Below are positions 12,301 through 23,260 of a stretch of DNA of 64,000 bases, in pieces. This DNA is from Cliona cf. orientalis (Eukaryota; Porifera; Demospongiae; Clionaida; Clionaidae): contig OZ005689.1 of assembly GCA_963930775.1 (NCBI GenBank), positions 8,072,854-8,136,853 on the forward strand, written 5' to 3'. Position 1 is the stretch's first letter; each line of letters begins with the position of its first letter. The position numbers were made by a program, and so were the translations under genes. The notes under the pieces were generated by a model. It was not told the DNA's origin, did no database searches, and saw only the letters and a program-made list of their open reading frames with translations.

Positions 12301-14498
12301 CTTTTGGGAGCTGAAGCACTCCTATTAAATGGTAGCCCACCGTCTTCAATGATAAACACCGAGATACCATATTGGCCAGCAGATAGTCCAATAACTGTAG
12401 TTGTTATCGTGTTCGTTATCATTGTCTCAAATGCCTCAAAATAGTACACATTGAGGTTGACATGATCCAATGGGTATATAATAACTAGAATGCCCACTGC
12501 AGTTGCACCCTGAACAAACACTCCAGATACTCGGACTTGACCAGAACTGGGTGAATAGATCAGGATATTTTGAATGTCATGAGTACCTGTAATCAGAAGG
12601 AAGGACATTATGCATACAGAATTTTGGTACTTTCAGATCATTTTCGAGGGCACTGAAGTCATGAATAAAAATACTACAATAATATTATAGCTGGACATTT
12701 TGGTGAGCACAAAACTGTACTCAATGTACATGCACTGAGGGCGCTAAGCATTCAGATTTGAATTCAAAACCAACTGAGAGCTGCTTCACCAAAATTAATC
12801 TTAATGCTTGCCAAAGTCTCCCGCTATAATAATATTATTACCATGGTATGATAAAACCATGGAGCTATGTGCCACTCACTTAGTTCTGCTGTACTGGTAA
12901 GTGGATGTTGATTACAATTATAGGCAATCACAGTATAGTTCCACCGCCTTCTAAGAGGAAGAGGCTGTAAACCGAGGTCAACAGAATTTCTATCAATTTC
13001 ATCAATTGTTGCTCTATGTATTGCTGTCTCTTCATTGATTCCATCATTAGGGACCAACAAAACGGAGTATGAAGTAGGTTTTGCTGTAAACAATCCACCG
13101 ACTATTTCCTTTACAGAAAAATTGTAGAATACACACTTTCATAGAATATTCACAAAGTGCTTAAGATTATGTATAGAGAGATTGAACTCCTTGAAGTTCA
13201 AATTGGATATCGCAGCAGAAACATGTTTTCTACATTTCTTCATGGAAATCCAAACTCATGCAGGCCAACTGAACTTACAATCATGGTGAGCTGTGCATGA
13301 GCCCCAAACAGCACATCCTCAAAACAAACATTTAGATGTGTTACACGATACTTCACAAATTCAACTACAAGAAAAAGGTAAAGTTGCATATAATAATAAC
13401 ATTACTGTATGGAAGTATGCTGTTCTATTTAATGATAAACCTTGTGTTATCAGCATAGTTCCATTCTTAGCACCTTCTACGTTACTTCTTGGAGTTATAA
13501 TCACCTCATAAGTATGATACTGTGAGTATCCAAACAGGTTTAGCTCTGTTTCTGTGATTGCGCCATTTCTAAATGCTATGGATCCATTTCCACATGTAGT
13601 ATTGATCACTTTAACATAATAAATGATATCGGGATCAACATTTGTCAAATCCAGGGAAAATGGAGCGTCCCATGAGAGTTTAAGCACATTCGAGTTTACA
13701 TGAATGTCTAAACTAGTGACTTTCTGTAGTGGCCCTGCAATATTATTGATAAATGCATTGGTTCATGATAACTCTTACTAGGAAATTGAATCTCAAAATT
13801 TAATATGCATGTCAAACCATGAGAGTAAAATTATTAGTCTAGGAGTAGATGCATGAAAGTTGTGTTGGCCACGTGCTAACACATAAGCAGAGTGATTTAA
13901 TTTTTGCTGTTGTAATGATACTGGCATCTGGTGGTGCAAATCAGAATTCTGTTATCACATTGTGCAAGTGTACTATAGATCTCATATAATTATTGTATGT
14001 TAGCAGTAAGAACATGGGTAACACCTATAATATTATAGGTATATAATACCTTGTATTCTGAGAATGACTGTGGGTGATAACTCCGTTGCAGTAGTTGTAT
14101 CAAAAAACAGAGCTACACAATCCACTTGAGTGTCATCATACCTCAAATATGTTTCAATAGTTAAATTTGATGTCAATATGTTGCCATTTAATACAGCCAG
14201 AGTTTCATGAGCAACGGATATAGGAAGATTCCTCACTGATGTACTATTGACCCTCCAAGCTAAGGTATCAGCAGTAGCATGTGTGCATCTGAATAGAGCA
14301 CTTTGTTCACTTGTCACATTTAATGGTAGAGGTACTTCAATAAATACTGGAATAGAAGCACATATCATTGAAGCCGAGGAAATTATTAAGGTATTATGTA
14401 TGTATGACTGCTGTAATGTCATAGTATAATATTATACCTGCACAAATCTGTAGTCTAAGAGTGACTGTGAACATAATAGTCACCAACTGGCATATCAT
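6391..14498 (-). CDS. Receptor B: Ig-FN3-FN3-TM-death-domain receptor (complete)
   Basis: Exons in transcript order: 14498-14438, 14346-14050, 13734-13441, 13364-13279, 13108-12880, 12586-12278, 12197-11892, 11826-11779, 11603-11510, 11426-11396, 11335-11152, 11093-10824, 9938-9816, 7674-7568, 7146-7030, 6666-6585, 6512-6391. The sum is 2760 nt, 919 residues plus TAG, with all phases consistent. The first exon (MICQLVTIMFTVTLRLQICA) is a signal peptide. Residues 21-119 are one Ig domain (FRC...LAWRV...VDCVALF). Residues 120-217 are FN3 and 218-322 a second FN3-like domain. Residues 323-425 are the STHD module and 426-527 the Cys module (CVECTFL...VGVIGG). The membrane span is about 544-567 and the death domain 647-736. 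The tail has tyrosines in RYLEI, LPTYDQV, EYVIP and VYSDS. Ectodomain exons start and end in phase 1, apart from the split inside FN3-2. B diverges from C and has one Ig domain fewer. Confidence 0.9.
7198..7260. repeat. Tandem duplication of ~30 bp in a receptor B intron
   Basis: TAGTCCCTTAGAGAGACA followed by an A-rich AAGTGAAC stretch occurs twice in a row, with small differences. It is intronic, just upstream (in transcript sense) of the exon 7146-7030. No function is suggested. Confidence 0.6.
7740..9512. mobile_element. 1.77-kb foldback element with ~410-bp arms, inside a receptor B intron
   Basis: 7740 to about 8160 is repeated in reverse complement at about 9100-9512, nearly identical over some 410 bp. 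The outer ends read TAAGCCAGCGGTCCA on each side. The 0.9-kb centre holds a pyrimidine-rich stretch (8580-8680), no transposase and no exon. It sits in the 1.9-kb intron between exons 9938-9816 and 7674-7568, so the receptor B pre-mRNA would carry a very long hairpin. Frames inside the arms are mirror copies and not taken as genes. Confidence 0.85.
8359..8398. repeat. Short foldback, CTAGCCTCG family (degenerate)
   Basis: A stem CTAGCCTCGAACCCA pairs with TGGGATTCAAGGCTAG around a short loop. It resembles the hairpins at 10034, 23198, 29101 and 61367 but has more mismatches. The 9 bp on each side (GGTAGAGGC and GTGTGAGGC) agree at most positions, consistent with an eroded target duplication. 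Confidence 0.5.
10034..10091. repeat. Short foldback, CTAGCCTCG family
   Basis: ACTAGCCT...CCCTTTCA pairs with TGAAAGCTGGGACGAGGCTAGT across a ~12-nt loop. The outer stem matches the other copies; the inner stem has its own sequence. It lies in the receptor B intron between the death-domain exon and exon 9938-9816. No clear target duplication remains. Confidence 0.6.
10824..11093 (-). CDS. Receptor B exon coding the death domain
   Basis: Codes DSQTTTPFTVENLVKYLLP then VADKWKDIGEVLSV, a loop, CLREMLKYYLMRS and DWVEITNALRKLGEEAL. The W, the hydrophobic ladder and the closing AL helix match receptor A and the death-domain fold. The acceptor at 11094 continues the phase of exon 11335-11152. The preceding exons code a ~65-residue juxtamembrane stretch with LPTYDQV, which contains an LPxY motif (a possible WW-domain ligand, inferred). 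Confidence 0.8.
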
Positions 14499-14906
14499 TT
14501 TATCCTACATCACAAAGAGACAGCTTACACATTGATTTGAGTCATGTGTAGCTACAGTAGTACAAGCTAAAATCAGAATAATGACCAATTTTGGCAAATT
14601 TAATAATATATTATACACAATAACTTCAATGTTTGGACAAAAGCTTAGGCTCACAGGAAAAACTGAAACGAAAAGTGTTATGTATATAGATTGGCCAGAT
14701 AAAGTCAAATAAACAGGTCAGGTTTAGCTATGCTCTCCAATAGTTACTGTATCGTAATCTTTATGTGTGCACTAATGGACTGGCTCATGCATAAAACTGA
14801 GTCATCTAACACCAAAACAACCTTGTGAATCTTATGATAGTCAAAACACAAATTTACATAAATTAAATGTAACTGTACTATGCAGGGTAGGACCAATAAT
14901 ATTTAC

Positions 14907-15117
14907 CCTGCGCGCATGCGCAAGGGGTAAAGTAATTGGTCGTGACATTGTTGTCGTCGTCGTGAGCACAAAAATTGCCATATCTCGAGACGTAGGCATC
15001 TAAGTGACTCGTAAGCACAACGAATCAATTGAATCCAGCGAAAAATTGACTTCAGTGTGCGTCAAATCGATGGACACGGTCCATGGGCATCACAAATAGT
15101 GCCTTTTTGTAAATAAT
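14907..15117 (-). repeat. Dispersed repeat R2 (truncated copy)
   Basis: Starts ACCCTGCGCGCATGCGCA, then GGGGTAAAGTAAT and a GTCGTCGTC run, followed by GAGCACAAAAATTGCCATAT and CATCACAAATAGTGCC. It matches 40133-40325 closely, and the family also occurs at 2200-2607 and 25168-25507. It ends abruptly after GCCTTTTTGT. TACCCC..-type ends and no coding capacity suggest a MITE. Confidence 0.7.
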
Positions 15118-15551
15118 TGTCATCCTATGATAGGGGACGAGGTTATAATACCCACGTGACCCCGGGCTAAACATCCATGATAACTGAGGCATTATAATAC
15201 TGAGGGCGGCGGGACATGTCCAGTGGCCACGGTAACTTGAATATTTGGAAATCACAGGATAACAGTGTGACTGCTCCACACTATCTATAATAGAGCTACT
15301 AACTGTAATAATAATATAATTATTATCTGGGGACATCATAGATTGCATGCGTGCATGAGCCCCAAACCCTGTCACGCTAACGCGAAAATTTGGAGTCGTT
15401 CATCCATAATATACATGTAGAACCTACAATTTTAAGCCTTAAGGTCTTACCATCCTACAGCGGCAGCCGTAATAGTCAACCTGACCCATTCTCTTCCGCG
15501 GTCCCCTGTAAGCTGACTCACTGGCCACGTACTGAGGCCACTCCCTGAAAT

Positions 15552-15602
15552 TCCGATTTGGAACGCCCCTGGGGGCCCGGGCCGGGGGCGTTCCAAATCA
15601 AT
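15552..15602. repeat. GC-rich perfect hairpin upstream of receptor C
   Basis: GATTTGGAACGCCCC and GGGGCGTTCCAAATC are exact reverse complements separated by a short G/C-rich loop. It lies between the divergent receptors and about 150 bp from the C start codon. It may be a minimal foldback insertion or a structured promoter element; no target duplication is evident. Confidence 0.7.
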
Positions 15603-15754
15603 ATTCATGAAATTGCGCGCGATTTTAATAAGCCGAAACAGCTACTTCCTTATTTCAGTCATAAGCGTGCCGATTCATTTGAAGTTCAGTTTTGAACTGT
15701 GCCAGCTCGTCACTGTGTGAAATTCTCTAGTCTACTGAACAGCTGCTACCTGAA

Positions 15755-18700
15755 ATGATGTCAGGCCATCTCTTCAAACTGCTAGTGCCGCTTTACTTTC
15801 TCGCCGTAAATAGATCCTTCGCCGGTATGTCTATGTATGCAAATTTGTAATAGCGACCATTACTTGAACTTCATTCCGATCCAGCGCTCTGCGGGGGGTT
15901 ATTTCGTCAGTTTATCACTGAATTGGTCACTTGTGCATGCATCTACCAGCTATTAAACTATAGATCTATAGATCCTTTCCTTTAGTATGACTGAATAACT
16001 TAGTAAAACATGACTACTTCCTCAGCTATTATTTCATCCTATTCAATATTGAATAATTATGAGTAGTGAGCCGGCTGTTGGAGCATAGATTATCTATTGT
16101 TAGAGGGACATCTATGAAAAGCGCTTTCGTATGTTCTTTTTAAGGTTTCATGGAGCTCCCACAGACACGCAACGTGACAGCTGGTAGCGAAGTAGAGTTT
16201 AGATGTCAGCACTCAGAAGCTGATTTCATTGGATGGAGAGTGAACAATGTGTCAGTTAGGAATAGCCCTCTACCTGGAGTCAGCCAAAGCCAGGCCGGCA
16301 CCGCTCTTACAATCCTCGCTCTTCCCGAGTATAATGGGACAGTGGTGGAGTGTGTGGCTCTGTTTTTGGACGGATCTCAGCCAGAATATTCTCCTCCGGT
16401 GTATTTAATAGTAGAAGGTATAGTTGTAAATATGGAATACTCGGTGTTGAATACGTAATACTATACATAATATCGGTAATGAGTTTCACCACATGGTAAT
16501 TAACGATGAAAGGGATAGTACATATGTATGTTCGTATATATGCATAACACATGTTCGTTGCAGGAAATTGTAATAGTACAGTAGCAATAGCATTTATAGA
16601 AGAACCCGAGTCACAGAATGTGGCTATTGGGGAGACAGCGGAATTTCGATGTCGTCACCCTACTGCTGACTACATCGCGTGGACAATAAACGGAACTTCG
16701 CTGAACAATCTTAATCCTAATAATATCTCGACTACAAGTATCCTTCTCCCTGGAGGACACTCGAGATACATACTGTTAATTGGGGCAATCCCAACTTATA
16801 ATGGAACAATTGTTATCTGTGTGGCAGCATTTGCAAATGAGTGTCCCTCACAACAAAGTGGCCCTGCCGTACTATTAATACAAGGTGAGCTCACTACATA
16901 CTGTCATGCTATGATAAGCATTATTAGTTATAGTATAGCTATTATGGTCGTATCAATAGAGTGATTGCTTTGAATCTAGCCATGTGTTTGTCTGTATGGG
17001 TTTTCTATTTAAATTTAATTTCCTGGCATACATCCTTTCAGGGCCGCTTCTAGCAGTAACTGCACTTGTTCGTGGTTTCATATCTGATCAAACATTTTCA
17101 TGGAATCCCCCACCTACCCTGGACTTGACAAATGTTGAGCCAGATATTGCCTACTGTGTCATTATCCATAACATTACATGTGGGAGAAACGACTTTTTGA
17201 TCGGCGATTGTAGCCGGACAGATCCATTTTATATTTATGAGGATATTCATCCTGGACATGTCTACAGTATTTTGGTTATCCCAAGGAGCAATGTGGACAG
17301 GGCTTTAAATGGAACTCCGTTATTCATAGAAGGTATGTTTATTATTATTAGGTGATTTTATGTGTACTATCAGGTACCAGATGTCACTGCCATAAATTTG
17401 TTTACAGAAACTTTTGTTTCGTATCAAGTTGCAAATATTAATCTAATCAAAGAAGACGATTCTTTGAGCATAAGTGTGGTTTTAGAAATCGCACCTAACA
17501 CATCCAATTCAGTATGTTGTAATGTACAGTATAGTTGTCTTAAATTTAGTATGATTTAATTGTGTTTGCAACCAGTAGATTTCTGGCTATAGGATTGTGC
17601 CAGATATGTATGATGTTAATGTAACTGCGGCTGATGGCGTTGACGATTTGCCGACCACAGTATCCCAGAGGCTGCAAGGGGATGTCCATAATTTGACATT
17701 CACACTTGAGGGCAAACGAATATGGAAATATGAGTTTTTCGCCTACGGTTGCAAACAGCACTCTTTAGGGAATATCTCGATAAGTATGAGTGTATAGTTA
17801 CGTACTTTACAATCATGTGATCATGGTGTTTTCATAACTATTTTAGGTACTCATGATGCCTACAATATCTCGGTTACCTCTCCTGACCCAGGTGTTGTCA
17901 TGGTGGCCGGGAACTTCATTGTGGGAACATCAGCCAAGGGGGTGCTCGTTATTATGTATTCTCTCACTAATGATTCTGATATACTCTACGTAACTAGCGA
18001 TGCTCATCAACTAGGGGGTATAAACGCCAATCTCGGGATCAATAATTATGGTACCTACGGGGTGGCCGTCTTTACCCTGGAAGGGACTGGACTACCATTT
18101 CCGAGGGTTGCAGTGCTACCTCAGGTGGTAAAACATGAGCCAAAAGGTGTAACTACCGATGACCTATCCATAGTACGACATTAATTATATTATTTTTGTG
18201 TAGATGGTGCTGTGAAGAGCAATGCAGGTGCTATCCCAACAAAAATTAAATATGAACTCCATCCTAATTCAACTGGTGTTTGCATCACCTGTACCTTCCT
18301 GGAGAGTTCTGCCACTGACTGTGTGGCAGTGGTACATCAGCGAATCTCTCAGCTCAGCTCTAGTGAACTGATGAACATTGAATCAAGTCACAAGTTCACC
18401 AGATCTGGTGACACAGCATATGGATGTATTAAAGGAGTGATATATGGGGATATGAAATACCAAATTGGTGTAGTTGGTGGTGAAAAAGCATCTCAAGAAC
18501 TTGATGTTGTGCATACAGAAGGTATTTAACATTTATTTCCTCCCGGATTGTGCACTATTATTTGAAATTCTTCAATTACTTGCAGGAGTTTCACCACATC
18601 CCATTTCTACTACAGATATTGTAGTTATCGTCATAAGTAAGCCTGGGTATAATTATTATGATATGATTAATGAAATAGTTCCGTAATAGAATCACAATAC

Positions 18701-21700
18701 ACAAAGCTAGGAAATTGTATTAGCTTTGAGATTAGCACAGATCAGAAATTAAAGGAGAGGAAGCCAGAGAAATATTTGGTGTGCTCCACTGATAGACACT
18801 TACTATGCTTGTTTGTGGTCGATATTGGAATGTAATTGTACTGTGGTTACATAATCAACCCTCAGCTACTGTCCAGGAGCATGTACGGCAGCTTATGTGC
18901 ATCTGTATTGTAATTATTGTCTGATAAGCTATAATTAGTGGCCACCCTTCAACTAAGAATATTTCCCCTTATTGATAAAAGCTGTAAACACTCACGATGA
19001 TAATTAAATTCATACCAATTATTATTTAAACCTCCGTAGGTATAATAATATTGGTGGTGATAACTGTTGCTACTGCAATACTGGTCGTGGTTATGTGGAG
19101 GTGCAATGCTATCAGTTCTAAACCATTTACAGCAGGGTATGCATAACAAACATATAGTTTTGTTAATGATGATTACTACCTTAAAAATAGCATACGACTT
19201 AGGCGCATTGGAGGTGAACCCATTCATCAGCCATTGAATGTAAGTTTGCAAATGTATTCGGCATATCAATAAGTCAATTTAATAATATGCAGGCAAATTA
19301 CCTACATGAAGATCCCAATCAAACCGTTATCGCTCAAAACCTGTGTTTGCTACAACCACATGCAGCCAAATGGAGAATTGTAGCAAATGTATTTGGTATT
19401 TCTCCTGACTTGATGGTTAAACAGGAGACAGATGAGGCTTATCTCCATGAGATACTGGTGCAGTGTGTTGACCAGCCCGATTTTCAGTTTAAATTCAATA
19501 ACCTTGTGGAGCGTCTAAATAAGGAAGCCGAGGACGAAGCAAAAAACACAACAAAGCAAGGTAGCTACGCAGTCATGCTAATCATATGCATGTGCAGAGT
19601 GTCTGATGTTGTGTATTACATGGGGTATACGTATGCATATTATAGATGTGCCCCCTCCCCCCCCCCCCCACCATACCTTTCTGAAGAAAATCCTGACTAT
19701 AATTATTATAATAATATAGTTGTATGTTCATTGATCCGCTGCTGAAATGATATTATGCACAAAAATGAAAATGGCTTATGATAACTACATTAATACATCA
19801 TTTATAGGTTTTAAGGGTTTAATTTTTGTCATAAATACTATTATTACAATAACATTAACTGTACCTTGGCACACCAGTTAAATGACTATCGTAAACTCAC
19901 CTCACATCCAGGTGCTGGTATTTCCTTGGAAGAGGAAGATAAGAAGCCTGGTAAGGATCCATGATTACATACATAATAATATAATATGTTTTGGTTGCTT
20001 CATTCCTCAGATAACTCGGTTGTGGAGATTGGACCTGCTGGACATGCTGAACGAATTGTGATAGCTGTATGTAGACCTCACTGTATTAATCCTTATTCTA
20101 CTATTAAACCGTAATGTTTTTTTAGGATTCATTGCCTAAGGACAATCCCAGTGCTGGTGCTACTAAACCAAGCAAGGCTACCACTGAAGTGGCTGCTGTA
20201 ACACATCCTATACAAGAGAGCGGATCAAGGGCTAAAGCTTATGAAGGTGTGGTAAAGGAGCAGCTGCGATATGTGAACTCAACAGGTGTAGATAAGGTAC
20301 CGGTAAGAAAGTTCCCAATGTACTTAAAATTTACTTGTAAGAGTCGATAATATTTTATCCCAGGAAATTAAAAGTGAAGATATTATGGTTAGGGCTGATT
20401 CCCCACCAGAGAATGCAAATATGAGTGGCGTATGGAATTCCATTGAACCTCGCAGTGAATCAGGTATATACAGCTAACTCAGTGAAACAGAGATTGAGTA
20501 TGTGATGACTATGTTCCCTATATTTTAGCTCGTAGATCCACTCGTGTTCAACAAACGCATCGGAGTGCACCTGATGAAGATAAAGAGCTGCCACAACAGC
20601 CTGATGGAATCCCATTTCCTCTAGAGCACCCTCCATTTGAGTACGTATTATAGCCAAGATTGTATTGTACGTCAAGGTCTCTAGAGTGCACACTACATAT
20701 CAGGGCTTCATTTGCTTGTCCCCTAGCCATAGAGTCATAGTAGCCAGCTACCATTAACTGACAGCTCTGATCTCCTTCAGCAAAAGGGCTGTCAATATGC
20801 ATTCCCTTTCATATAATTCGGGGCGAGCCTGAGCGAGCCCCGAATACACGAGGTACAGGAAGCGGTTTTATATGTATATATATAATATTATATATATATA
20901 TATATATGTTTGTGGGGCTCTGTTTGTGGGGTGATCATTTCAGTGAGGAGAGAGTTAAATTTTTAACGCGTAAGGTAATGGTCGTCATGCGCATGCGCAT
21001 ACGCCTGCAATGCACCATCGATCTGAGAGACAACTCGAGTGTATATAGGCAAGGCATAAAACTGGAAAGGTGAGTGCTGTACCACTCTGGCAAGGCTCAG
21101 GTCCACGATTAACATCACTGGTGGACTCCACTTTCCTGAGCATGAAGATGACTGCTTGGAGGCTTATTCCCTCAGGGCCTGGCTACAGGTACTAGGACTC
21201 ATAGTCATGGCATGTAGACTATCAACATTGGACTAGCTTTTGCTATTATACTAGCAATCTGTGATACTTTCACTGTTGTGGTAGCTTCTCAGTCCTAGCT
21301 ATTGGGGTACCAACCCTATGTGCGCACGTATACCTGTGTGACTCTTATGACTTTGGCGAAGGCTCGCCCCGCACAGATGATTTTCATCACCACTAGTTAT
21401 AATTCTACACACACCTTGCTAGCAAGATTGCAATTATTTGACGACCATTACCAATTCTGAACTTGCACGTGGATGCACAATCCAGCTGCACTATAGCCAG
21501 TATGTCCCCAATAATTAGGTTGCGATGGGACTGTGCTACATGCATAATTATCTGAGCATAATGCATTAACGATCCTTTACCAATTCATGCGGGGGGGGGG
21601 GGGGGGATTGGATAAGATCACATGGACAACATAACTGCTAAAATCAGCAAATGTTATCCCCATAGTATTGCAGTGTATATTATGAAGCTAGCTTCTGTCG

Positions 21701-22718
21701 CTAGTCGATATTATCATGCAACAAGCTGATAATCAACTACTATGAAGGTTATTTGGCTGATTCTTTGTTGACAAACCCCGCTATTTTTGTGGCCACCAGG
21801 GTCATGTAAAGTCTTCCGCCTGAAATACCTACTCGGACCAATTACTATCATCAGGTCCTGACTTTTCTCATACTTACCTCAATGTAGATTACATTATTAT
21901 TTCACCATACTACTATAATCACAAAAAAGTGAATTGCAGATATCATATGTTACATTAAAGCTTTGCCTGTGTGTGATATAATCAAAGGAGTGCAACAATC
22001 AGGAGTCAGTACTGTCCACAGGTGTTTTCTTCAGGAGGCGATTTTATTCTAAGCGTCTTCTCTGGGGAGCCCTTGCGAGCAAAGCTTATCAAATTTTTCA
22101 GGCTAGTGCACCTGCCCTACCCAAACTAACAGGGGGTTTGACATTTTATGAAATTAATGTGAATGCCCCCCTACACCAGGGCAGTAATATTTTTGGGTCA
22201 AAGACTTGTATAAAGACAGATTGTTTTCTTTCAGCGTATATAGGTGATTTTCTGATTAAAACCAGGCAGCTCAAAAATCAAAAACCCCACCCTGGGGCAA
22301 GATCAAGAAGTCCTTTAATCAATTTTGACAGGTGCATAGCGACAAAAGTAGTCAGGAAGTACACGTGCATACATGGTCTACTCTCAACCTTTTCGCTCGA
22401 CGACCTTTACCCACAAGCGAGTGGATAGAGTAGGTGAAGGTCATCGGGAAAAGTTATAACGATGTATGACGCTAGCTAGTCTTTTTCTCTCGACGACCTT
22501 TACCCACTCTATCCTGAGCGAGCAAAGCGAGCTCACTCCTATTAAAGTTTGATCATGGTCGATGCCCCATCACGGAAATTAGAGTGTGAGTCAATATCAA
22601 TATTGACAGGAGTGTTATTTATTAAAGTCATTAATGTTTAGAATGTGGACTATTAATTAATTTTTTTGAATATTTTTATACAGTGAGGATCGATGATGAA
22701 CTTGAAGTTGACCCTTAA
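15755..22718 (+). CDS. Receptor C: Ig-Ig-FN3-FN3-TM-death-fold receptor (complete)
   Basis: Exons: 15755-15824, 16145-16417, 16564-16884, 17042-17332, 17408-17511, 17579-17783, 17847-18146, 18204-18521, 18586-18636, 19040-19136, 19203-19239, 19293-19560, 19912-19950, 20011-20066, 20126-20302, 20364-20463, 20529-20640, 22688-22718. The sum is 2850 nt, 949 residues plus stop. Residues 1-23 are a signal peptide (MMSGHLFKLLVPLYFLAVNR). Ig1 is about 24-114 and Ig2 115-221, each with C...W...C and YNGT before the second Cys. FN3 domains are 222-318 and 319-421. The STHD module is 422-521, the Cys module 522-627 and the membrane span about 638-668. The death-fold domain is about 690-778, and the tail 779-949 has AYEGVV and RYVNS. 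Most sites in the ectodomain are N-glycosylation sequons. The last exon could instead start at 22684, giving a stop at 22694-22696. A poly(A) signal lies at 22834. Confidence 0.9.
16145..16884 (+). CDS. Receptor C exons coding the two Ig domains
   Basis: Exons 16145-16417 and 16564-16884 each code one whole Ig-like domain of 91 and 107 residues. Each has VEFRC or AEFRC, then a short strand with a Trp (IGWRVNN, IAWTING), and YNGTVVECVALF or YNGTIVICVAAF. The usual DxGxYxC is replaced by YNGTxVxCVA. Both exons are bounded by phase-1 introns, so a domain can be gained or lost without a frameshift. Receptor B has only one. Confidence 0.85.
17847..18521 (+). CDS. Receptor C exons coding two unassigned membrane-proximal modules
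   Basis: Exon 17847-18146 codes a ~100-residue beta-rich module (THDAYNISVTS, GTSAKGVLVIMY, NNYGTYGVAVFTLEGTG). Exon 18204-18521 codes a ~106-residue module with VCITCTFLESSATDCVAVVH, RSGDTAYGCIKG and YQIGVVGG. Receptor B (12586-11892) has both, and the left edge holds the end of the second in receptor A. I do not recognise either as a named domain. Four cysteines in the second are conserved between B and C. Confidence 0.8.
19293..19560 (+). CDS. Receptor C exon coding the death-fold domain
   Basis: Codes ANYLHEDPNQTVIAQNLC and then QPHAAKWRIVANVFGISPDL, a loop with acidic residues, AYLHEILVQCVDQPDF and KFNNLVERLNKEAEDEAKN. The length, the HAAKW..VA motif and the final amphipathic helix match the death fold, but it diverges more than A and B do from each other: the closing W..I..AL helix is NLVERL. 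It could be a death-effector or CARD-like member; death domain is favoured from gene context. Confidence 0.65.
20641..22687. other. Last intron of receptor C, with repeats
   Basis: A 2.05-kb intron. It holds a small GC-rich inverted repeat (20817-20846, ATTCGGGGC...GCCCCGAAT), a TA microsatellite (20868-20907), the motif GGTAATGGTCGTC at about 20974 and its inverse at about 21440, a 16-G tract (21591-21606), and from about 22040 the left end of duplicated unit 1, with the GACGACCTTTACC hairpins at 22394-22535. Confidence 0.6.
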
Positions 22719-22833
22719 GATCTGCCGACTTTAACAAGACTACGATAATTGTATAATATTATTATGCGTATACCTGCAACTGAACAATAATACGAGTAGT
22801 TTTAAGTATTCTCTACTAATATGACATTGTATA

Positions 22834-22839
22834 ATAAAA
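22834..22839 (+). terminator. Poly(A) signal AATAAA of receptor C
   Basis: AATAAA lies about 115 nt after the predicted stop codon at 22718, followed by a T-rich stretch. The hexamer is conserved in duplicated unit 2 (about 31093), which lacks the exon. Confidence 0.6.
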
Positions 22840-23197
22840 TTTAATTATGTACATTAATTGTCACTAATGATAAAAGTATGCTATATTATTTTTTTGCTTA
22901 ACTTTACCTAACAATCTTATCATTGACAGTGTACACTGTTGTGAAAGAAAATCGTACGACCCTTTTCTGACAGGCATTATATATCTACATGAAAATTTTA
23001 AGGTTCCCGGATTTGATTCATTCAGTCTAGCTATTATAGCTATTTAGCACCGTTTACTGTATAGTGATAATATTATTGCAGCAGGAATGTTCATGATAGT
23101 AATATAATTATGACAGAAAAGATTATTGTAATGATAGGCATGTTAACTGGTGTGTAAAATGTTCCTAGTTGCCAATATCACTGGCTAGTTGAGGCAC

Positions 23198-23260
23198 TAG
23201 TCTCGTCCCCAGACCCTCCAGTGCGCGAGAAGAGAGAGGGAGGGTCTGGGGACGAGACCA
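23198..23260. mobile_element. 63-bp foldback element with 9-bp target duplication
   Basis: TAGTCTCGTCCCCAGACCC pairs with GGGTCTGGGGACGAGACCA around a short purine-rich loop. It is flanked by TTGAGGCAC at 23189-23197 and again at 23261-23269. The corresponding place in unit 3 (about 35910) and unit 2 (about 31252) has a single GTTGAGGCAC and no hairpin, so this is a real insertion. A 9-bp duplication with long terminal repeats resembles Mutator-like elements. Confidence 0.85.

Larger units (their letters stand above)
14499..15754. promoter_or_regulatory. Shared upstream region of divergent receptors B and C
   Basis: These 1256 bp separate the start codons of B (minus) and C (plus). They hold a fragment of a dispersed CpG-bearing repeat (14907-15117) and a strong GC-rich hairpin (15552-15602) about 150 bp before the C start. 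I see no confident TATA box for either gene. A head-to-head layout allows, but does not show, shared regulation. Confidence 0.45.

Noticed and set aside
22684-22696. Shorter last exon of receptor C ending after DEDR
   Set aside because: It is possible and in frame, but the alternative acceptor 4 bp on gives the C-terminal sequence conserved in the orphan exon copy, so that was preferred. RNA evidence would decide.
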